In this document: positions 19,343 to 28,243 of the stretch, in pieces
Position numbering within the stretch: the stretch's first letter is position 1
How the letters are laid out: each line of letters opens with the position of its first letter
NCBI GenBank assembly: GCA_016718405.1
Contig: JADKDJ010000003.1
Location: 1-64,000, forward strand
Direction of reading: 5' to 3'
Origin: Candidatus Rhodoferax odensensis
GTDB lineage: Bacteria; Pseudomonadota; Gammaproteobacteria; Burkholderiales; Burkholderiaceae_C
DNA length: 64,000 nt
The notes under the pieces: model-generated
Told to the model about the DNA's origin: nothing
The model's database searches: none
What the model saw: the letters and a program-made list of their open reading frames with translations, nothing else
Position numbers and translations under genes: made by a program

Positions 19343-20403
19343 GTGCGCGCGGCGTAGTTGGTCTGCACCCAGTCGCGGTAGGCACCGGACTGCACATGAC
19401 TAACCCACGGCTGGTTGTCCAGATACCACTGCACCGTCTTGCGAATGCCAGTCTCGAAAGTCTCCGCCGGTCGCCAGCCCAGCTCGCGCTCGATCTTGCT
19501 GGCATCAATCGCGTAGCGACGGTCATGGCCGGGCCGGTCGGCGACATAGGTAATTTGCTGGTCGTAGCGTTGGCCGTCGGCGCGTGGGGCTAACTCGTCA
19601 AGCAGCGCGCAGACGGTGCGCACGATTTCGATGTTGGGCTTCTCGTTCCAGCCGCCCACGTTGTAAACCTCGCCCGCGCGGCCGGCAGCGAGCACCCGCC
19701 GGATCGCACTGCAATGGTCTTTGACATAGAGCCAGTCGCGCACCTGCATACCGTCGCCATAGACCGGCAGCGGCTTGCCGGCCGATGCATTGACGATCAT
19801 GAGCGGAATCAGCTTTTCGGGAAAGTGGTAGGGGCCGTAGTTGTTGGAGCAGTTGGTGGTCAGTACCGGCAGACCATAGGTGTGGTGGTAGGCGCGCACC
19901 AGGTGATCACTGGCGGCCTTGCTGGCCGAATACGGACTGTTGGGCTCGTAACGATGGTGCTCCGAAAAGGCTGGCTCGTCCTTTCCCAGGGAGCCATAGA
20001 CCTCGTCGGTCGAGACCTGCAAGAAGCGAAAGACCGTCCGCCGCTCCGCCGCCAAGGCGCCCCAATAGGCACGGACGGCTTCGAGCAGACCAAACGTTCC
20101 CATGATGTTGGTTTCGATGAATGCCTTGGGTCCGTGAATGGAACGGTCCACGTGCGACTCCGCCGCAAAATTGACGATTGCGCGCGGCTGGTAACGCTCC
20201 AGCAACTGCGCCAACAAGGCTGCATCGCCAATATCGCCCTTCACGAACACGTGACGCGGATCGCCCTGCAGCGTGGCCAGATTTTCCAGATTGCCTGCGT
20301 AGGTCAGCTTGTCCAGGTTAACCACCGCCTCGTCAGCCTGGGAGATCCAGTCCAATACAAAATTGGCGCCGATAAAGCCGGCACCGCCAGTCACAAGAAT
20401 CAT
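19339..20403 (-). CDS. rfbB: dTDP-glucose 4,6-dehydratase
   Basis: The 354-residue protein is an extended short-chain dehydrogenase. MILVTGGAGFIGANFVLDW is the NAD-binding loop, NFAAESHVDRSIHGP and QVSTDEVYGSLG are signature segments, and PNSPYSASKAASDHLVRAYH holds the catalytic Tyr and Lys. First gene of the operon; the 257 bp before the divergent phasin gene must hold its promoter, but I cannot pick a convincing one. The operon supplies dTDP-rhamnose for the glycosyltransferases in the first 12 kb and possibly to the exosortase-associated polysaccharide. Confidence 0.96.
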   Translation of the reverse strand: MILVTGGAGFIGANFVLDWISQADEAVVNLDKLTYAGNLENLATLQGDPRHVFVKGDIGDAALLAQLLERYQPRAIVNFAAESHVDRSIHGPKAFIETNIMGTFGLLEAVRAYWGALAAERRTVFRFLQVSTDEVYGSLGKDEPAFSEHHRYEPNSPYSASKAASDHLVRAYHHTYGLPVLTTNCSNNYGPYHFPEKLIPLMIVNASAGKPLPVYGDGMQVRDWLYVKDHCSAIRRVLAAGRAGEVYNVGGWNEKPNIEIVRTVCALLDELAPRADGQRYDQQITYVADRPGHDRRYAIDASKIERELGWRPAETFETGIRKTVQWYLDNQPWVSHVQSGAYRDWVQTNYAART

Positions 20404-20660
20404 GCTTCACTCGATTGGGTTGGGGGGGCAACAGTCGACCGACAGCGATCGGCTCGACGCGCGCCATTATCCCATCGGGCCCCGCCGGCACGGGCGGGGA
20501 AGTCTCGCGTCGTCAATCCTGACCCGGCGCGAGCACAGGGTCACGGATTTAGTGGCCGTGATCTACACCGTCAAGGGCAGCCCGCGTAAAGTTCAAGCAC
20601 CTGTCAAGCGGGGTACCACCTCGCAGCGCAAAACCACAATCTTTACTTATGGAGTAACCC

Positions 20661-21221
20661 ATGGTCACGAAGCTCACAAAAAACAAAGCAAGCAAGTCCG
20701 CCGGCGCCCCACTGAGCGGGTCGGTGCGGGATTCTGCCCATCAGATCTGGCAGGCTGGCCTGGGCGCCCTGTCAAAGGCACAGGCCGAAGGGACCAAAGC
20801 CATCGAAGCGCTGGTGAAAGAGGGCACAACCCTGCAACGCAAGACCCAGGCCGCCGCCGAGGAAAAGATCTCGGAGGCCACCAACAAGATGACCACCATG
20901 GCCACCGACATCACCAGCAAGGCCACTGGCCAGTGGGACAAGCTCGAAAGCATTTTCGAGGACCGCGTCGCCAAGGCCCTCAACAAGCTGGGCGTTCCAT
21001 CGGCCAAGGACATCAGTGCCCTGGTTGCCCGCATCGACGAGCTGAACAAGAGCGTGCAGAAGCTCTCGGCCAAGGGCGCCCCGACCGCCAAGGCAACAAC
21101 CAAAACCGCGCCAAGAGCCGCTGCCAGCCCCGCCAAGCCGATCAAGCCGACAGCGAAACCCGCCGCCAAGCGCATCGTCGCGCGCAAGGCAACCGCGCCA
21201 GCCGCAACCCCCAAGGCCTAA
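20661..21221 (+). CDS. Polyhydroxyalkanoate granule-associated protein (PhaI/PhaF-type phasin)
   Basis: This 186-residue protein has a helical phasin domain at about residues 20-120, with SAHQIWQAGLGALSKAQAEG, KAIEALVKEGTTLQRKTQAA and KLESIFEDRVAKALNKLGVP. An Ala/Lys/Pro-rich basic tail follows (about 128-186), as in PhaF proteins that bind DNA and PHA granules. Phasins coat PHA granules and control their size. GGAGTAACCC precedes the ATG. A strong intrinsic terminator follows 57 bp after the stop, so it is probably a single-gene unit. Confidence 0.88.
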   Translation: MVTKLTKNKASKSAGAPLSGSVRDSAHQIWQAGLGALSKAQAEGTKAIEALVKEGTTLQRKTQAAAEEKISEATNKMTTMATDITSKATGQWDKLESIFEDRVAKALNKLGVPSAKDISALVARIDELNKSVQKLSAKGAPTAKATTKTAPRAAASPAKPIKPTAKPAAKRIVARKATAPAATPKA

Positions 21222-21277
21222 GGCTATCGGCGTGCGCAGCATGTCTGCCCGGCAGAACACCGCTGGTTGGAACAAGA

Positions 21278-21301
21278 GGGCGCTTCGGCGCCCCTTTTTT
21301 T
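21278..21301 (+). terminator. Intrinsic terminator after the phasin gene
   Basis: GGGCGC-TTCG-GCGCCC forms a six-pair GC stem with a UUCG tetraloop. It is followed by one C and seven T residues, a textbook rho-independent terminator 57 bp past the phasin stop. Confidence 0.93.
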
Positions 21302-21414
21302 GATAATCGGTGCCCTGGCACTACCGAGCGTTGACCTGATGCTGCACGGCAACTGTTGCGCTGTTGTTGCGCCGCGTCACATTGCACCAAGCGCTCGCTC
21401 TACACTTGAACCCC

Positions 21415-22668
21415 ATGACCAATAGACCTACTCATGCCCCCAGGATCGCGCTTGCGCTGGCGGGCGGTGGGCCACTTGGCGCAATTTACGAAATCGGCGC
21501 CCTGTGTGCCCTGCAAGAGTCCTTGCATGGCTTGAACCTCAATCAGCTTGACCACTACGTGGGCGTATCGGCGGGGGGCTTCATCGCTGCGGGTCTGGCC
21601 AATGGCTTAACGCCGCGCGAGTTGTGCGCTTCCTTCATCGAAAACGACAACCAACCGTCGGAAACCTTCGATCCAGCATGGCTGATGGTGCCGGCCTACG
21701 GCGAATTCGGCCGCCGCAGCCTGATGTTGCCCGGCTTGCTGTGGTCGGCCCTTTGGAAACTCACAGTCGGCGGCAAGTCCTTACTGCAAACGGTCGAAGG
21801 GCTGGGACCAGCCTTGCCCACCGGCATCTTCTCCAGCGACCAGACACACCACCAACTGGCGCGGCTGTTCTCGCGCGATGGCAGGACCAACGACTTTCGC
21901 CAACTCAAGACCAAGCTGACGCTGGTCGCCACCAATCTTGACAGTGGCGAAGCAGCGCCATTTGGGCAACCCGGTTGGGACCACGTGCCGATCTCGCAAG
22001 CGGTCCAGGCCAGCGCCGCGCTGCCGGGCCTGTTTCCGCCAGTCGAGATCGACCAGAACTACTATGTTGACGGCGCGCTTAAGAAGACCATGCATGCGTC
22101 AGTGGCGCTGGACGATGGCGTCGACCTGATGTTGTGCCTCAACCCGCTGGTGCCATTTGACGCCACCGCGCCCCAGTTTGCGAAGGTGATGCAGCGCGGA
22201 TTGCCACCGGAGCGCCGCGCCATTCCACGCATTGTTGACGGCGGCCTGCCGGCGGTCCTGAGCCAGACCTTTCGCTCAATCATTCACTCCCGCATGGCAC
22301 TGGGGCTGAAGCACTATGAGCGCGCTTATCCGGACACCGACATCATCCTGATCGAGCCCGACCACCGCGATCCCGAGTTGTATCTGGCCAACACCTTCAG
22401 CTACTCACAACGGCGCCATCTGGCCGAACACGCCTACCAGCAAACCCGCCAGATGTTGCGCTCGCGCAAGACCGGCCTTTCGGCCAAATTGCATCGCCAT
22501 GGCATCACACTCAACCACCTGGCGCTCGACGATCCCAAGCGCCACCTCAGCGCCCCCGCCAAGGCGCCCACGCGCATCGGGCAAGCCATTGCGACCTTGC
22601 AAGAAGTCATGGATGATCTGGGCCACACCATCGCCACACCACGACACTCAAAGAGCCTCCCATGGTAA
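21415..22668 (+). CDS. Patatin-like phospholipase/esterase
   Basis: This 417-residue protein has the patatin oxyanion motif ALAGGGPLGAIYEIGALCAL, the nucleophile elbow GVSAGG (GxSxG, Ser near residue 50) and YYVDGALKKTMHA with the catalytic Asp (DG) near 218. It is a Ser-Asp dyad hydrolase acting on lipid esters. A longer frame begins at 21364, but ATG 21415 (MTNRPTHAPRIALAL) sits directly before the motif as in relatives. The last seven bases overlap the TetR gene start, so the two form an operon. A role in storage-lipid turnover is inferred from its phasin and WS/DGAT neighbours. Confidence 0.88.
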   Translation: MTNRPTHAPRIALALAGGGPLGAIYEIGALCALQESLHGLNLNQLDHYVGVSAGGFIAAGLANGLTPRELCASFIENDNQPSETFDPAWLMVPAYGEFGRRSLMLPGLLWSALWKLTVGGKSLLQTVEGLGPALPTGIFSSDQTHHQLARLFSRDGRTNDFRQLKTKLTLVATNLDSGEAAPFGQPGWDHVPISQAVQASAALPGLFPPVEIDQNYYVDGALKKTMHASVALDDGVDLMLCLNPLVPFDATAPQFAKVMQRGLPPERRAIPRIVDGGLPAVLSQTFRSIIHSRMALGLKHYERAYPDTDIILIEPDHRDPELYLANTFSYSQRRHLAEHAYQQTRQMLRSRKTGLSAKLHRHGITLNHLALDDPKRHLSAPAKAPTRIGQAIATLQEVMDDLGHTIATPRHSKSLPW

Positions 22669-23324
22669 AGAAAGCCCCCCGACGCACCGCCGAACGTATT
22701 CTGGAAGTCACACTGGAGCTGTTCAACCGGTTTGGAGAGCCCAACGTATCGACCACGCTGATTTCGGCCGAACTCGGCATCAGTCCGGGCAACCTCTACT
22801 ACCACTACCCGGCCAAGGATGAGTTGATCAACTCACTGTTTGACCGCTACGAACGCGGTCTCAACGAGCTGCTTAACGCCAGCGATAACGTGCGCAATGT
22901 CGAAGACGCATGGTTCTTCATGCATTCACTGTTCGAGTTGATTTGGGAGTACCGCTTCCTGTACCGCGATCTGAACGACCTGCTGAGCAAGAACCGGCGC
23001 CTGGAGACCCATTTTCAGTCGGTGCTGAAAAACAAGACACGCGCCGTCAAGGCTCTGCTTGACGGCATGAGCCGCTCTGGCGCGGTCAGCATCGACTCAC
23101 GCGAAGTAGAAGCCACCGCCACCAGCATGGTTGTGGTGATGACCTACTGGCTGAGTTTTGAATACGTGCGCGACCCGCGCAACGCCCTGGAGCCGGCCAA
23201 CTCGCAAGCGGCCTTGTTGCGTGGCGCCCACCACGTGCTGAACCTGCTGGTGCCGTACCTGGAACCCGGTCAGCGCGCCCATTTGATGAGCTTGGTAGGC
23301 GCTTACAGCGCAAGCCCGAAGTAG
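22662..23324 (+). CDS. TetR/AcrR-family transcriptional regulator
   Basis: The 220-residue protein has a TetR helix-turn-helix at about residues 8-55: RILEVTLELFNRFGEPNVST, then AELGISPGNLYYHYPAKDEL. A long ligand-binding domain (TetR_C_33-like) follows. It overlaps the patatin gene by seven bases, so it probably regulates its own operon and perhaps the convergent WS/DGAT gene. Proteins of this size and sequence type often respond to fatty acyl ligands; the ligand here is unknown. Confidence 0.88.
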   Translation: MVKKAPRRTAERILEVTLELFNRFGEPNVSTTLISAELGISPGNLYYHYPAKDELINSLFDRYERGLNELLNASDNVRNVEDAWFFMHSLFELIWEYRFLYRDLNDLLSKNRRLETHFQSVLKNKTRAVKALLDGMSRSGAVSIDSREVEATATSMVVVMTYWLSFEYVRDPRNALEPANSQAALLRGAHHVLNLLVPYLEPGQRAHLMSLVGAYSASPK

Positions 23325-23409
23325 AACCAACGCCCTTGCGGGCCAGACCGCCAGCCCACGAAGCGCGGCGAGCTCTGGCCTGATCCGATCGTTGTATGTC
23401 GGCCGTTGA

Positions 23410-25008
23410 TTACTCGCCCCAGGGCAGCATCAGAGTCACCGTGGCAAGCTTGGCAAACTCCGGCTCGAACTGATCGATGATCTTCTGCGGCTCGGGACAA
23501 AGCGTGGAGTCAGTCATCACCCCAAACTGGACGCCGCCGCCATAGCTGAGAATTGAGATGCCCACCCCCACCGTGCCGCTTTGGGGCACCCAGGCAATGG
23601 ATTGCTCGATGGTGGAGCCACAGAAGGTCAGCTTCTCGCGTGGCCCCGGAACGTTGGTCATGACGGCGGTGGTCTTCTTGGCAAACAGACTGAGCATGGC
23701 ATCCTGCGCCGGCTTGGTAAGCAGCCCGGCCACCGCCAACAGACCAAAGGCCATCAGCGGCTGCATGCTGCCTTTGAGCGCGCCCATTCTGCGACGCACC
23801 TCGTAAAGACGCTCGATCGGGTGTTCCATCCCGATCGGTAGCACCATAGGCGCCAATCCAAAACGGTTGCCCAATTTGTAGGCCTGCTCGATCGGGCGAA
23901 GGTTCACCGGCACCATGGCGCGAATCTCCTTGCCCTTGATCGGGTCGCCAAAGGACTTGAGGTACTCGCCAATCGCTCCAGCTACGCAGCTCATCAGGAC
24001 ATCGTTGATGGAGCAATTCAAGGCCTTGCCCACGGCCTTGACTTCTTCCAACGGAATCGGCGCACACCATGCCACGCGCTTGCGGTGCCCCGGAACGCCC
24101 TTGAGCCGCGTGGCGGAGTCATCTGGCATCAACACCAACGCGGTGGCATCTGACAACACATGAAAAGCCAGCTTGGCAAGATCGACCGAATTGTGCACGC
24201 CCCTCTCAAAGCCCTTCTGCGGGTCGATCATCATCTCCATGGACTTGACTGCACTCTCGCCCGCTGCGTCAATCGCTTTGACGGTGAAGTCCGTCAAAGG
24301 TTTGAGAAGCGCATCGGCCAGCCAATCCTCGGCGCCTTCGAGGCCGCTGCGATGGACCGGATGTTCAGTTCGCTGCGGAGGCGCGTGCCCACCGTCGACC
24401 AGCGAGTGCGTCACCGCGATCAGCGCGATGCCGTCGGCAATGCAATGGTGAATGCGCACGATCAGGGCAGACCCGCCCTGGTAGTCTTCGACCAAGTGGA
24501 ACTGCCACAACGGCCGCGACTGGTCCAATGGTTGAACCGCCAGCTCGGCCACGCGATCTTGCAAGGCCGCCTGCTCCTGGCCCTTTGGTTTGCGCGCGAG
24601 TTTTTCCACCACCACATGACGGTCCATCGCGAAATGCTCGTCAACGACCCAGGTGGCCCCGGTGGCGTCCTGCTCGACCCGCTGCATAAAGCGCGGGTAC
24701 TTGAGCAGACGCTCCTCGATACGCTGGCACAGCGCCGCGCGGCTGACGCCAGGCTTGAGGACCCAGATACCGACGATCATCATCAAATTGGACTCGGAGT
24801 CCATGCGCAGCCAGGCGGTATCGACCTTGCTCATGCGATGCCCCCCCAGCCCGAGCGAACCGCTGACCGCGTGCGACACGCTGTGTGCGGCGTCGCTGGC
24901 GATCTTGCGCGCCTTGTTCCCTGCCTGCCTGGCCACGGGGGCGGCCACCGCAGCTACTTTGCGGGTGGCGCGCTTGGCGGCTTTGGGGACGTTGATTCGG
25001 GTAACCAT
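23410..25008 (-). CDS. Wax ester synthase/diacylglycerol acyltransferase (WS/DGAT)
   Basis: This 532-residue bifunctional acyltransferase makes wax esters or triacylglycerol from acyl-CoA and an alcohol or diacylglycerol. The catalytic HHxxxDG motif is seen as RIHHCIADGIAL near residue 184. Other marks are LGGHRMSKVDTAWLRMDSES near the start, SINDVLMSCVAGAIGEYLKS and TNVPGPREKLTFCGSTIEQ. The first 45 residues are Ala/Lys-rich (KAAKRATRKVAAVAAPVARQ), unusual for the family and reminiscent of PHA-granule or DNA-binding tails. ATG 25008 has TTTGGAG upstream; an alternative at 25068 would add residues coded by the repeat region. Confidence 0.93.
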   Translation of the reverse strand: MVTRINVPKAAKRATRKVAAVAAPVARQAGNKARKIASDAAHSVSHAVSGSLGLGGHRMSKVDTAWLRMDSESNLMMIVGIWVLKPGVSRAALCQRIEERLLKYPRFMQRVEQDATGATWVVDEHFAMDRHVVVEKLARKPKGQEQAALQDRVAELAVQPLDQSRPLWQFHLVEDYQGGSALIVRIHHCIADGIALIAVTHSLVDGGHAPPQRTEHPVHRSGLEGAEDWLADALLKPLTDFTVKAIDAAGESAVKSMEMMIDPQKGFERGVHNSVDLAKLAFHVLSDATALVLMPDDSATRLKGVPGHRKRVAWCAPIPLEEVKAVGKALNCSINDVLMSCVAGAIGEYLKSFGDPIKGKEIRAMVPVNLRPIEQAYKLGNRFGLAPMVLPIGMEHPIERLYEVRRRMGALKGSMQPLMAFGLLAVAGLLTKPAQDAMLSLFAKKTTAVMTNVPGPREKLTFCGSTIEQSIAWVPQSGTVGVGISILSYGGGVQFGVMTDSTLCPEPQKIIDQFEPEFAKLATVTLMLPWGE

Positions 25009-25026
25009 GAAAACTCCAAACGCATT

Positions 25027-25180
25027 AATCAGTTGAGAACTCAGCAGGTCTGCCCCGCAAACCCCCAATCACATGACGGCAGAGCTGGTCTGCTTCGCAG
25101 CCTGCGGTCTGTCCCGCAAACCCCTAATCAGTTGAGGACAGAGCTGGCCTGCTTCGCAGCCTGCGGTCTGTCCCGCAAAA
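25027..25180. repeat. Two-and-a-half tandem copies of a ~59-bp element
   Basis: The unit starts AATCAGTTGAGGACAGAGC and ends GGTCTGTCCCGCAAACCCCT. Copies run 25027-25066 (partial), 25067-25125 and 25126-25180. The core TGCTTCGCAGCCTGCGG is self-complementary. A diverged single copy begins at 25978 (AATCAGCTGGGGTCAGAGC), between the PHA-system gene and the aminopeptidase. It fills most of the 300-bp gap between WS/DGAT and the acyl-CoA-binding protein gene. I see no spacers, so it is not a CRISPR; a REP-like intergenic repeat fits best. Confidence 0.8.
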
Positions 25181-25308
25181 GCTCAGGTTGGGGAAAGTTC
25201 TCTATTCTCCTGGCAAATCGACCCGTAAGATAGCGTGCAATTCCCCCAGCGTGTTGGGTATTCACCTTAACTGGCTGCCTTTTCAACCGACCTTTTCTGG
25301 AGCCCTCC

Positions 25309-25563
25309 ATGTCCAAGCTCAAAACCCAATTCGAAGCGGCCGCCGCCAGTTCCAAGAACCTCAGCGAGCGCCCTGACAACGCCACGCTGCTCAAGATCTA
25401 TGCCCTGTACAAGCAGGCCAGTGTTGGCGACAACACCGAAAAGAAGCCCGGCTTCACCGACATGGTCGGACGAGCCAAGTGGGATGCCTGGAACACACTG
25501 AAGGGAACATCGACCAATGACGCGATGCAGCAGTACGTGGACTTGATCAAGTCACTGAGCTGA
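25309..25563 (+). CDS. Acyl-CoA-binding protein (ACBP)
   Basis: This small 84-residue cytosolic protein has the four-helix ACBP fold signature: LKTQFEAAAASSKNLSERPD, LLKIYALYKQASVGDN, then PGFTDMVGRAKWDAWNTLKG. The Tyr and Lys residues that contact acyl-CoA (YALYKQA, KWDAW) are present. It buffers long-chain acyl-CoA. GGAGCCCTCC precedes the ATG. It sits between WS/DGAT and PHA-system genes, consistent with a role in lipid storage. Confidence 0.95.
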   Translation: MSKLKTQFEAAAASSKNLSERPDNATLLKIYALYKQASVGDNTEKKPGFTDMVGRAKWDAWNTLKGTSTNDAMQQYVDLIKSLS

Positions 25564-25621
25564 GCACGTCGGCAGCCACGAGACCGGTCGGCGCGCTGAG
25601 AGCCGGCGCGTCGACCGGTCG

Positions 25622-25966
25622 TCATGGCTTCTTGGCAACGCGTTTCTTCACCGCGGCCTTCTTGATGGCCGCCTCATCCGCCTGCAGCAAGTCGTCGAGG
25701 TTTTTCACAATCTCGCTCTCAATACGCGACTTGAAGGCGCCCAGCAAGAACCCCAGCTTGGCGTTGAGTTCGAACCTGTCCTTGGTCACGTGCAGCGTAC
25801 CGCTGACGCCCGAGCGGGTGAAACAGACTTCATCCAGACTCTTACCCTCTTGGTAAGTGCAGGCCATCTGGAACTCCTCCTCCACATGCTCGGCCCACTG
25901 GTAAGCGACTCGGCGCGCTTCATGCAGGCCCAGTGTGTGGTGGCGCAGGATATGCAGATCAGCCAT
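25622..25966 (-). CDS. Polyhydroxyalkanoic acid system family protein (PHA_gran_rgn)
   Basis: This 114-residue protein of the PF09650/TIGR02610 type begins MADLHILRHHTLGLHEARRV. It continues VAYQWAEHVEEEFQMACTYQ, SGVSGTLHVTKDRFELNAKL and GFLLGAFKSRIESEI, with a Lys/Ala-rich tail. Family members are coded near PHA genes; their biochemical role is unsettled. GGAGACATCA precedes the ATG. Confidence 0.85.
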   Translation of the reverse strand: MADLHILRHHTLGLHEARRVAYQWAEHVEEEFQMACTYQEGKSLDEVCFTRSGVSGTLHVTKDRFELNAKLGFLLGAFKSRIESEIVKNLDDLLQADEAAIKKAAVKKRVAKKP

Positions 25967-25975
25967 TGATGTCTC

Positions 25976-27157
25976 CTAATCAGCTGGGGTCAGAGCACAT
26001 CGCGGCGCAAGTGGTCTGACGCATGATGTCTCAAGTCGTTTTAGCTCGCGTGTTCGTTGTGCCTTGGGCATTTCAGCAAGTTGCCTGACCGCATCATAGA
26101 ACGCGCGCCAGTCTCCTTGGGTACTCGCGAACAGAGCCTCAAAGGCCGGCACCAACTCGTCATAAGCGGCCTGGGCGCCAAACGCCGCGTTGTTGGCACC
26201 CGCAACCCAGGCATCGAAACCGCCAAAACCACCCCAACTCGTGCGCAATGCTGCGTAAGCTGCCCGAAACTCGGCCATCGCTTCGGCCTTCAGAGCGCGC
26301 GTGGTTTGCACGTCAACGCGCTCGCCGCCACTTGCCGCGTAGATCGCGGTCAGCCGGGAACGCGTGGCCGCCGTCAATGCACGAAACTGCTGACGGCGCT
26401 GCTCAAACTCGGCATGCGCCTGTCGCAACTCGTCTGAGCCCTGTTTAGCCAGCCACCGGCGAGAGCCCAGGCGCTCCACAGCGGTGGCAAACGACTCGTT
26501 GAACACCGTGTCGTCCCTTACGTACACCACCTGGTGCGCCAATTCATGAAATATCAGGCGCGCCAGTTCGGTCTGCGGGTACTGGATGAAAGTGTTGAGC
26601 AGCGGGTCGCCGCCAGCCCAGTTCAGCCAGCCCAAGGTGGAGTACACCGGCACCGCGTAGACGCTGACCTCCAGGCCCTGCGCGCGCTCCTGCTCGGCCA
26701 TGCGGCGGGCTTCGGCCTCGTCAAAATAGCCACGGTAGCCAACACAACCCGCCACCGGAAAACACCAGGTCCTGAGCGTGAGCGAGAACTCCGGCGCGGC
26801 CACCACATTCCAGACCGCGGCGCGTCGCCTCAAGTCGGCGTAACGCTGGTAACTGGCATTGTCTGGCAGCCCCAACTCCGACACCGCAAACTCCCGCATC
26901 TGTTGGGCCAGAACAAGGCGCTCCCTCAGGGTCTGAGGCGTGGCCTCATCCGACAGCCATGCTGACACCGGGCGCGCCGCTTGCATCAACTTCAGGTGCC
27001 CGCCCACAGACTGGGTGTAGTACCCGAGGTCGGCGCAACCGCCAATCAGGCCACCGGCGCCCAGCAGCGCCACCCACGCCGCGACGCGCCGACCAATTGG
27101 GCGCCAACCGTTCCGACGTCCCGCCACCGAGGCCAGCATGAGAGAAGTGCACTTCAT
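25976..27157 (-). CDS. Putative zinc aminopeptidase lipoprotein
   Basis: The 393-residue protein has a signal sequence ending in a lipobox (GAGGLIGGCADLGYY; Cys near residue 41), so it is probably anchored to the outer membrane. RLIFHELAHQVVYVRDDTVF carries the HExxH-type zinc site as HELAH, and NESFATAVERLGSRRWL supplies the third ligand Glu, as in the PF10023 aminopeptidase-like family. SLTLRTWCFPVAGCVGYRGY is another conserved stretch. Located after the PHA-system gene on the same strand, 9 bp away. Substrate unknown. Confidence 0.82.
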   Translation of the reverse strand: MKCTSLMLASVAGRRNGWRPIGRRVAAWVALLGAGGLIGGCADLGYYTQSVGGHLKLMQAARPVSAWLSDEATPQTLRERLVLAQQMREFAVSELGLPDNASYQRYADLRRRAAVWNVVAAPEFSLTLRTWCFPVAGCVGYRGYFDEAEARRMAEQERAQGLEVSVYAVPVYSTLGWLNWAGGDPLLNTFIQYPQTELARLIFHELAHQVVYVRDDTVFNESFATAVERLGSRRWLAKQGSDELRQAHAEFEQRRQQFRALTAATRSRLTAIYAASGGERVDVQTTRALKAEAMAEFRAAYAALRTSWGGFGGFDAWVAGANNAAFGAQAAYDELVPAFEALFASTQGDWRAFYDAVRQLAEMPKAQRTRELKRLETSCVRPLAPRCALTPAD

Positions 27158-27166
27158 GGGGTCAAG

Positions 27167-28108
27167 CTATCTTACCGACGCATCCTGCGGATGCGCATCT
27201 GCCAGGCACTGGTAAAAGGCGCGGGTCACGCGTGACGGCTGCGGTGCGCGGCGCACGATGCCAAAAAAGCTGCAGCTGTAGCGAAGCAGTGTCGGATTGA
27301 TCGTGCGCATCTGCTTCGCACGCACGAATCCATCCGCATAGTGGTCCGGCAAAAAGCCAAGATAGCGGCCCGACAGGATCAGCGTGGCAATGGACTCCTG
27401 GTCAAAGCCGGTGGCCTTGCGTGGCAATCGCACCTGCTGACTGATCTCCATGTTGGGCGAGTGGTAACCCAGCCCGGCAAAGCGGTGGGCGCGCACGTCA
27501 TCCCAAACCATGGCACGGGTATCGGCCGCAAACAGCGCGTGCTCTGCACCGCAATACAGCAACATGGTCTCGGTGAACAACTCGTGGTAGAGCAGACTGT
27601 CCGAGCTGCGATGCCCCGGAATTACACCCACCTGGTACTGGCCGTCCATGACGCCGCGCTCGATGGCATTGATGGGCGCCACATGCAACTGCAGGTTGAC
27701 GTCGGGCGCCAAGTCCGAAAACTGCGAAATCGCGGCGCCAAGGTGCGCTTTCGGGTTGCTGGCGGTCTTGTCGAACACCGCCACGTTTAACTGCCCGCCC
27801 ATTCGCCGGTGAATCTCGTCGACGCTGCTGCGAAACGCCTCCACGCCCGCGAGCAGGCGCAGCGTCTCGGTGTAGATCTGCTGCCCTTCGGCCGTAACCG
27901 CAAACCCGCCACGCCCACGCCGGCACAGCGTCAGGCCCAGGCGTGTCTCCAGGTCCTTCACGTGGCGGCTGACGGTCGAGGTGCCAATGTTGAGCTCCAG
28001 CTCGGCCGCCGCCATGCCCCCACACTCCACCACGCTCTTGAAAACGCGCAGCAGGCGGATGTCCATGTCGCTGAGCTGCCCCAAAACGGCGCGGCTTTTA
28101 ACTTGCAT
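27167..28108 (-). CDS. LysR-family transcriptional regulator
   Basis: The 313-residue regulator has an N-terminal winged HTH: MDIRLLRVFKSVVECGGMAA, then LNIGTSTVSRHVKDLETRLG and RRGRGGFAVTAEGQQIY. A periplasmic-binding-like effector domain follows. It is divergent from the transaminase gene with a 135-bp gap, the classic LysR layout, so it likely controls transaminase and mmsA in response to an amino acid or semialdehyde. Two starts are possible: ATG 28108, or ATG 28066 (MDIRLL), which matches relatives better. Confidence 0.9.
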   Translation of the reverse strand: MQVKSRAVLGQLSDMDIRLLRVFKSVVECGGMAAAELELNIGTSTVSRHVKDLETRLGLTLCRRGRGGFAVTAEGQQIYTETLRLLAGVEAFRSSVDEIHRRMGGQLNVAVFDKTASNPKAHLGAAISQFSDLAPDVNLQLHVAPINAIERGVMDGQYQVGVIPGHRSSDSLLYHELFTETMLLYCGAEHALFAADTRAMVWDDVRAHRFAGLGYHSPNMEISQQVRLPRKATGFDQESIATLILSGRYLGFLPDHYADGFVRAKQMRTINPTLLRYSCSFFGIVRRAPQPSRVTRAFYQCLADAHPQDASVR

Positions 28109-28243
28109 GAGTTGCTAACTGAGTAGTGCTATTTATCCCTTTATAAGAGTAACAGAGAACACCAGAATCAGCACTTCCGCCGCATCGTTGTTGGTCGCGG
28201 GCGGAGTTGACGCACCAATCCTATCGGCATCCGGAGAACCAAC

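Noticed and set aside
25027..25180. Possible CRISPR array
   Set aside because: Only two and a half adjoining copies, no spacers of constant length, no cas genes in the window.
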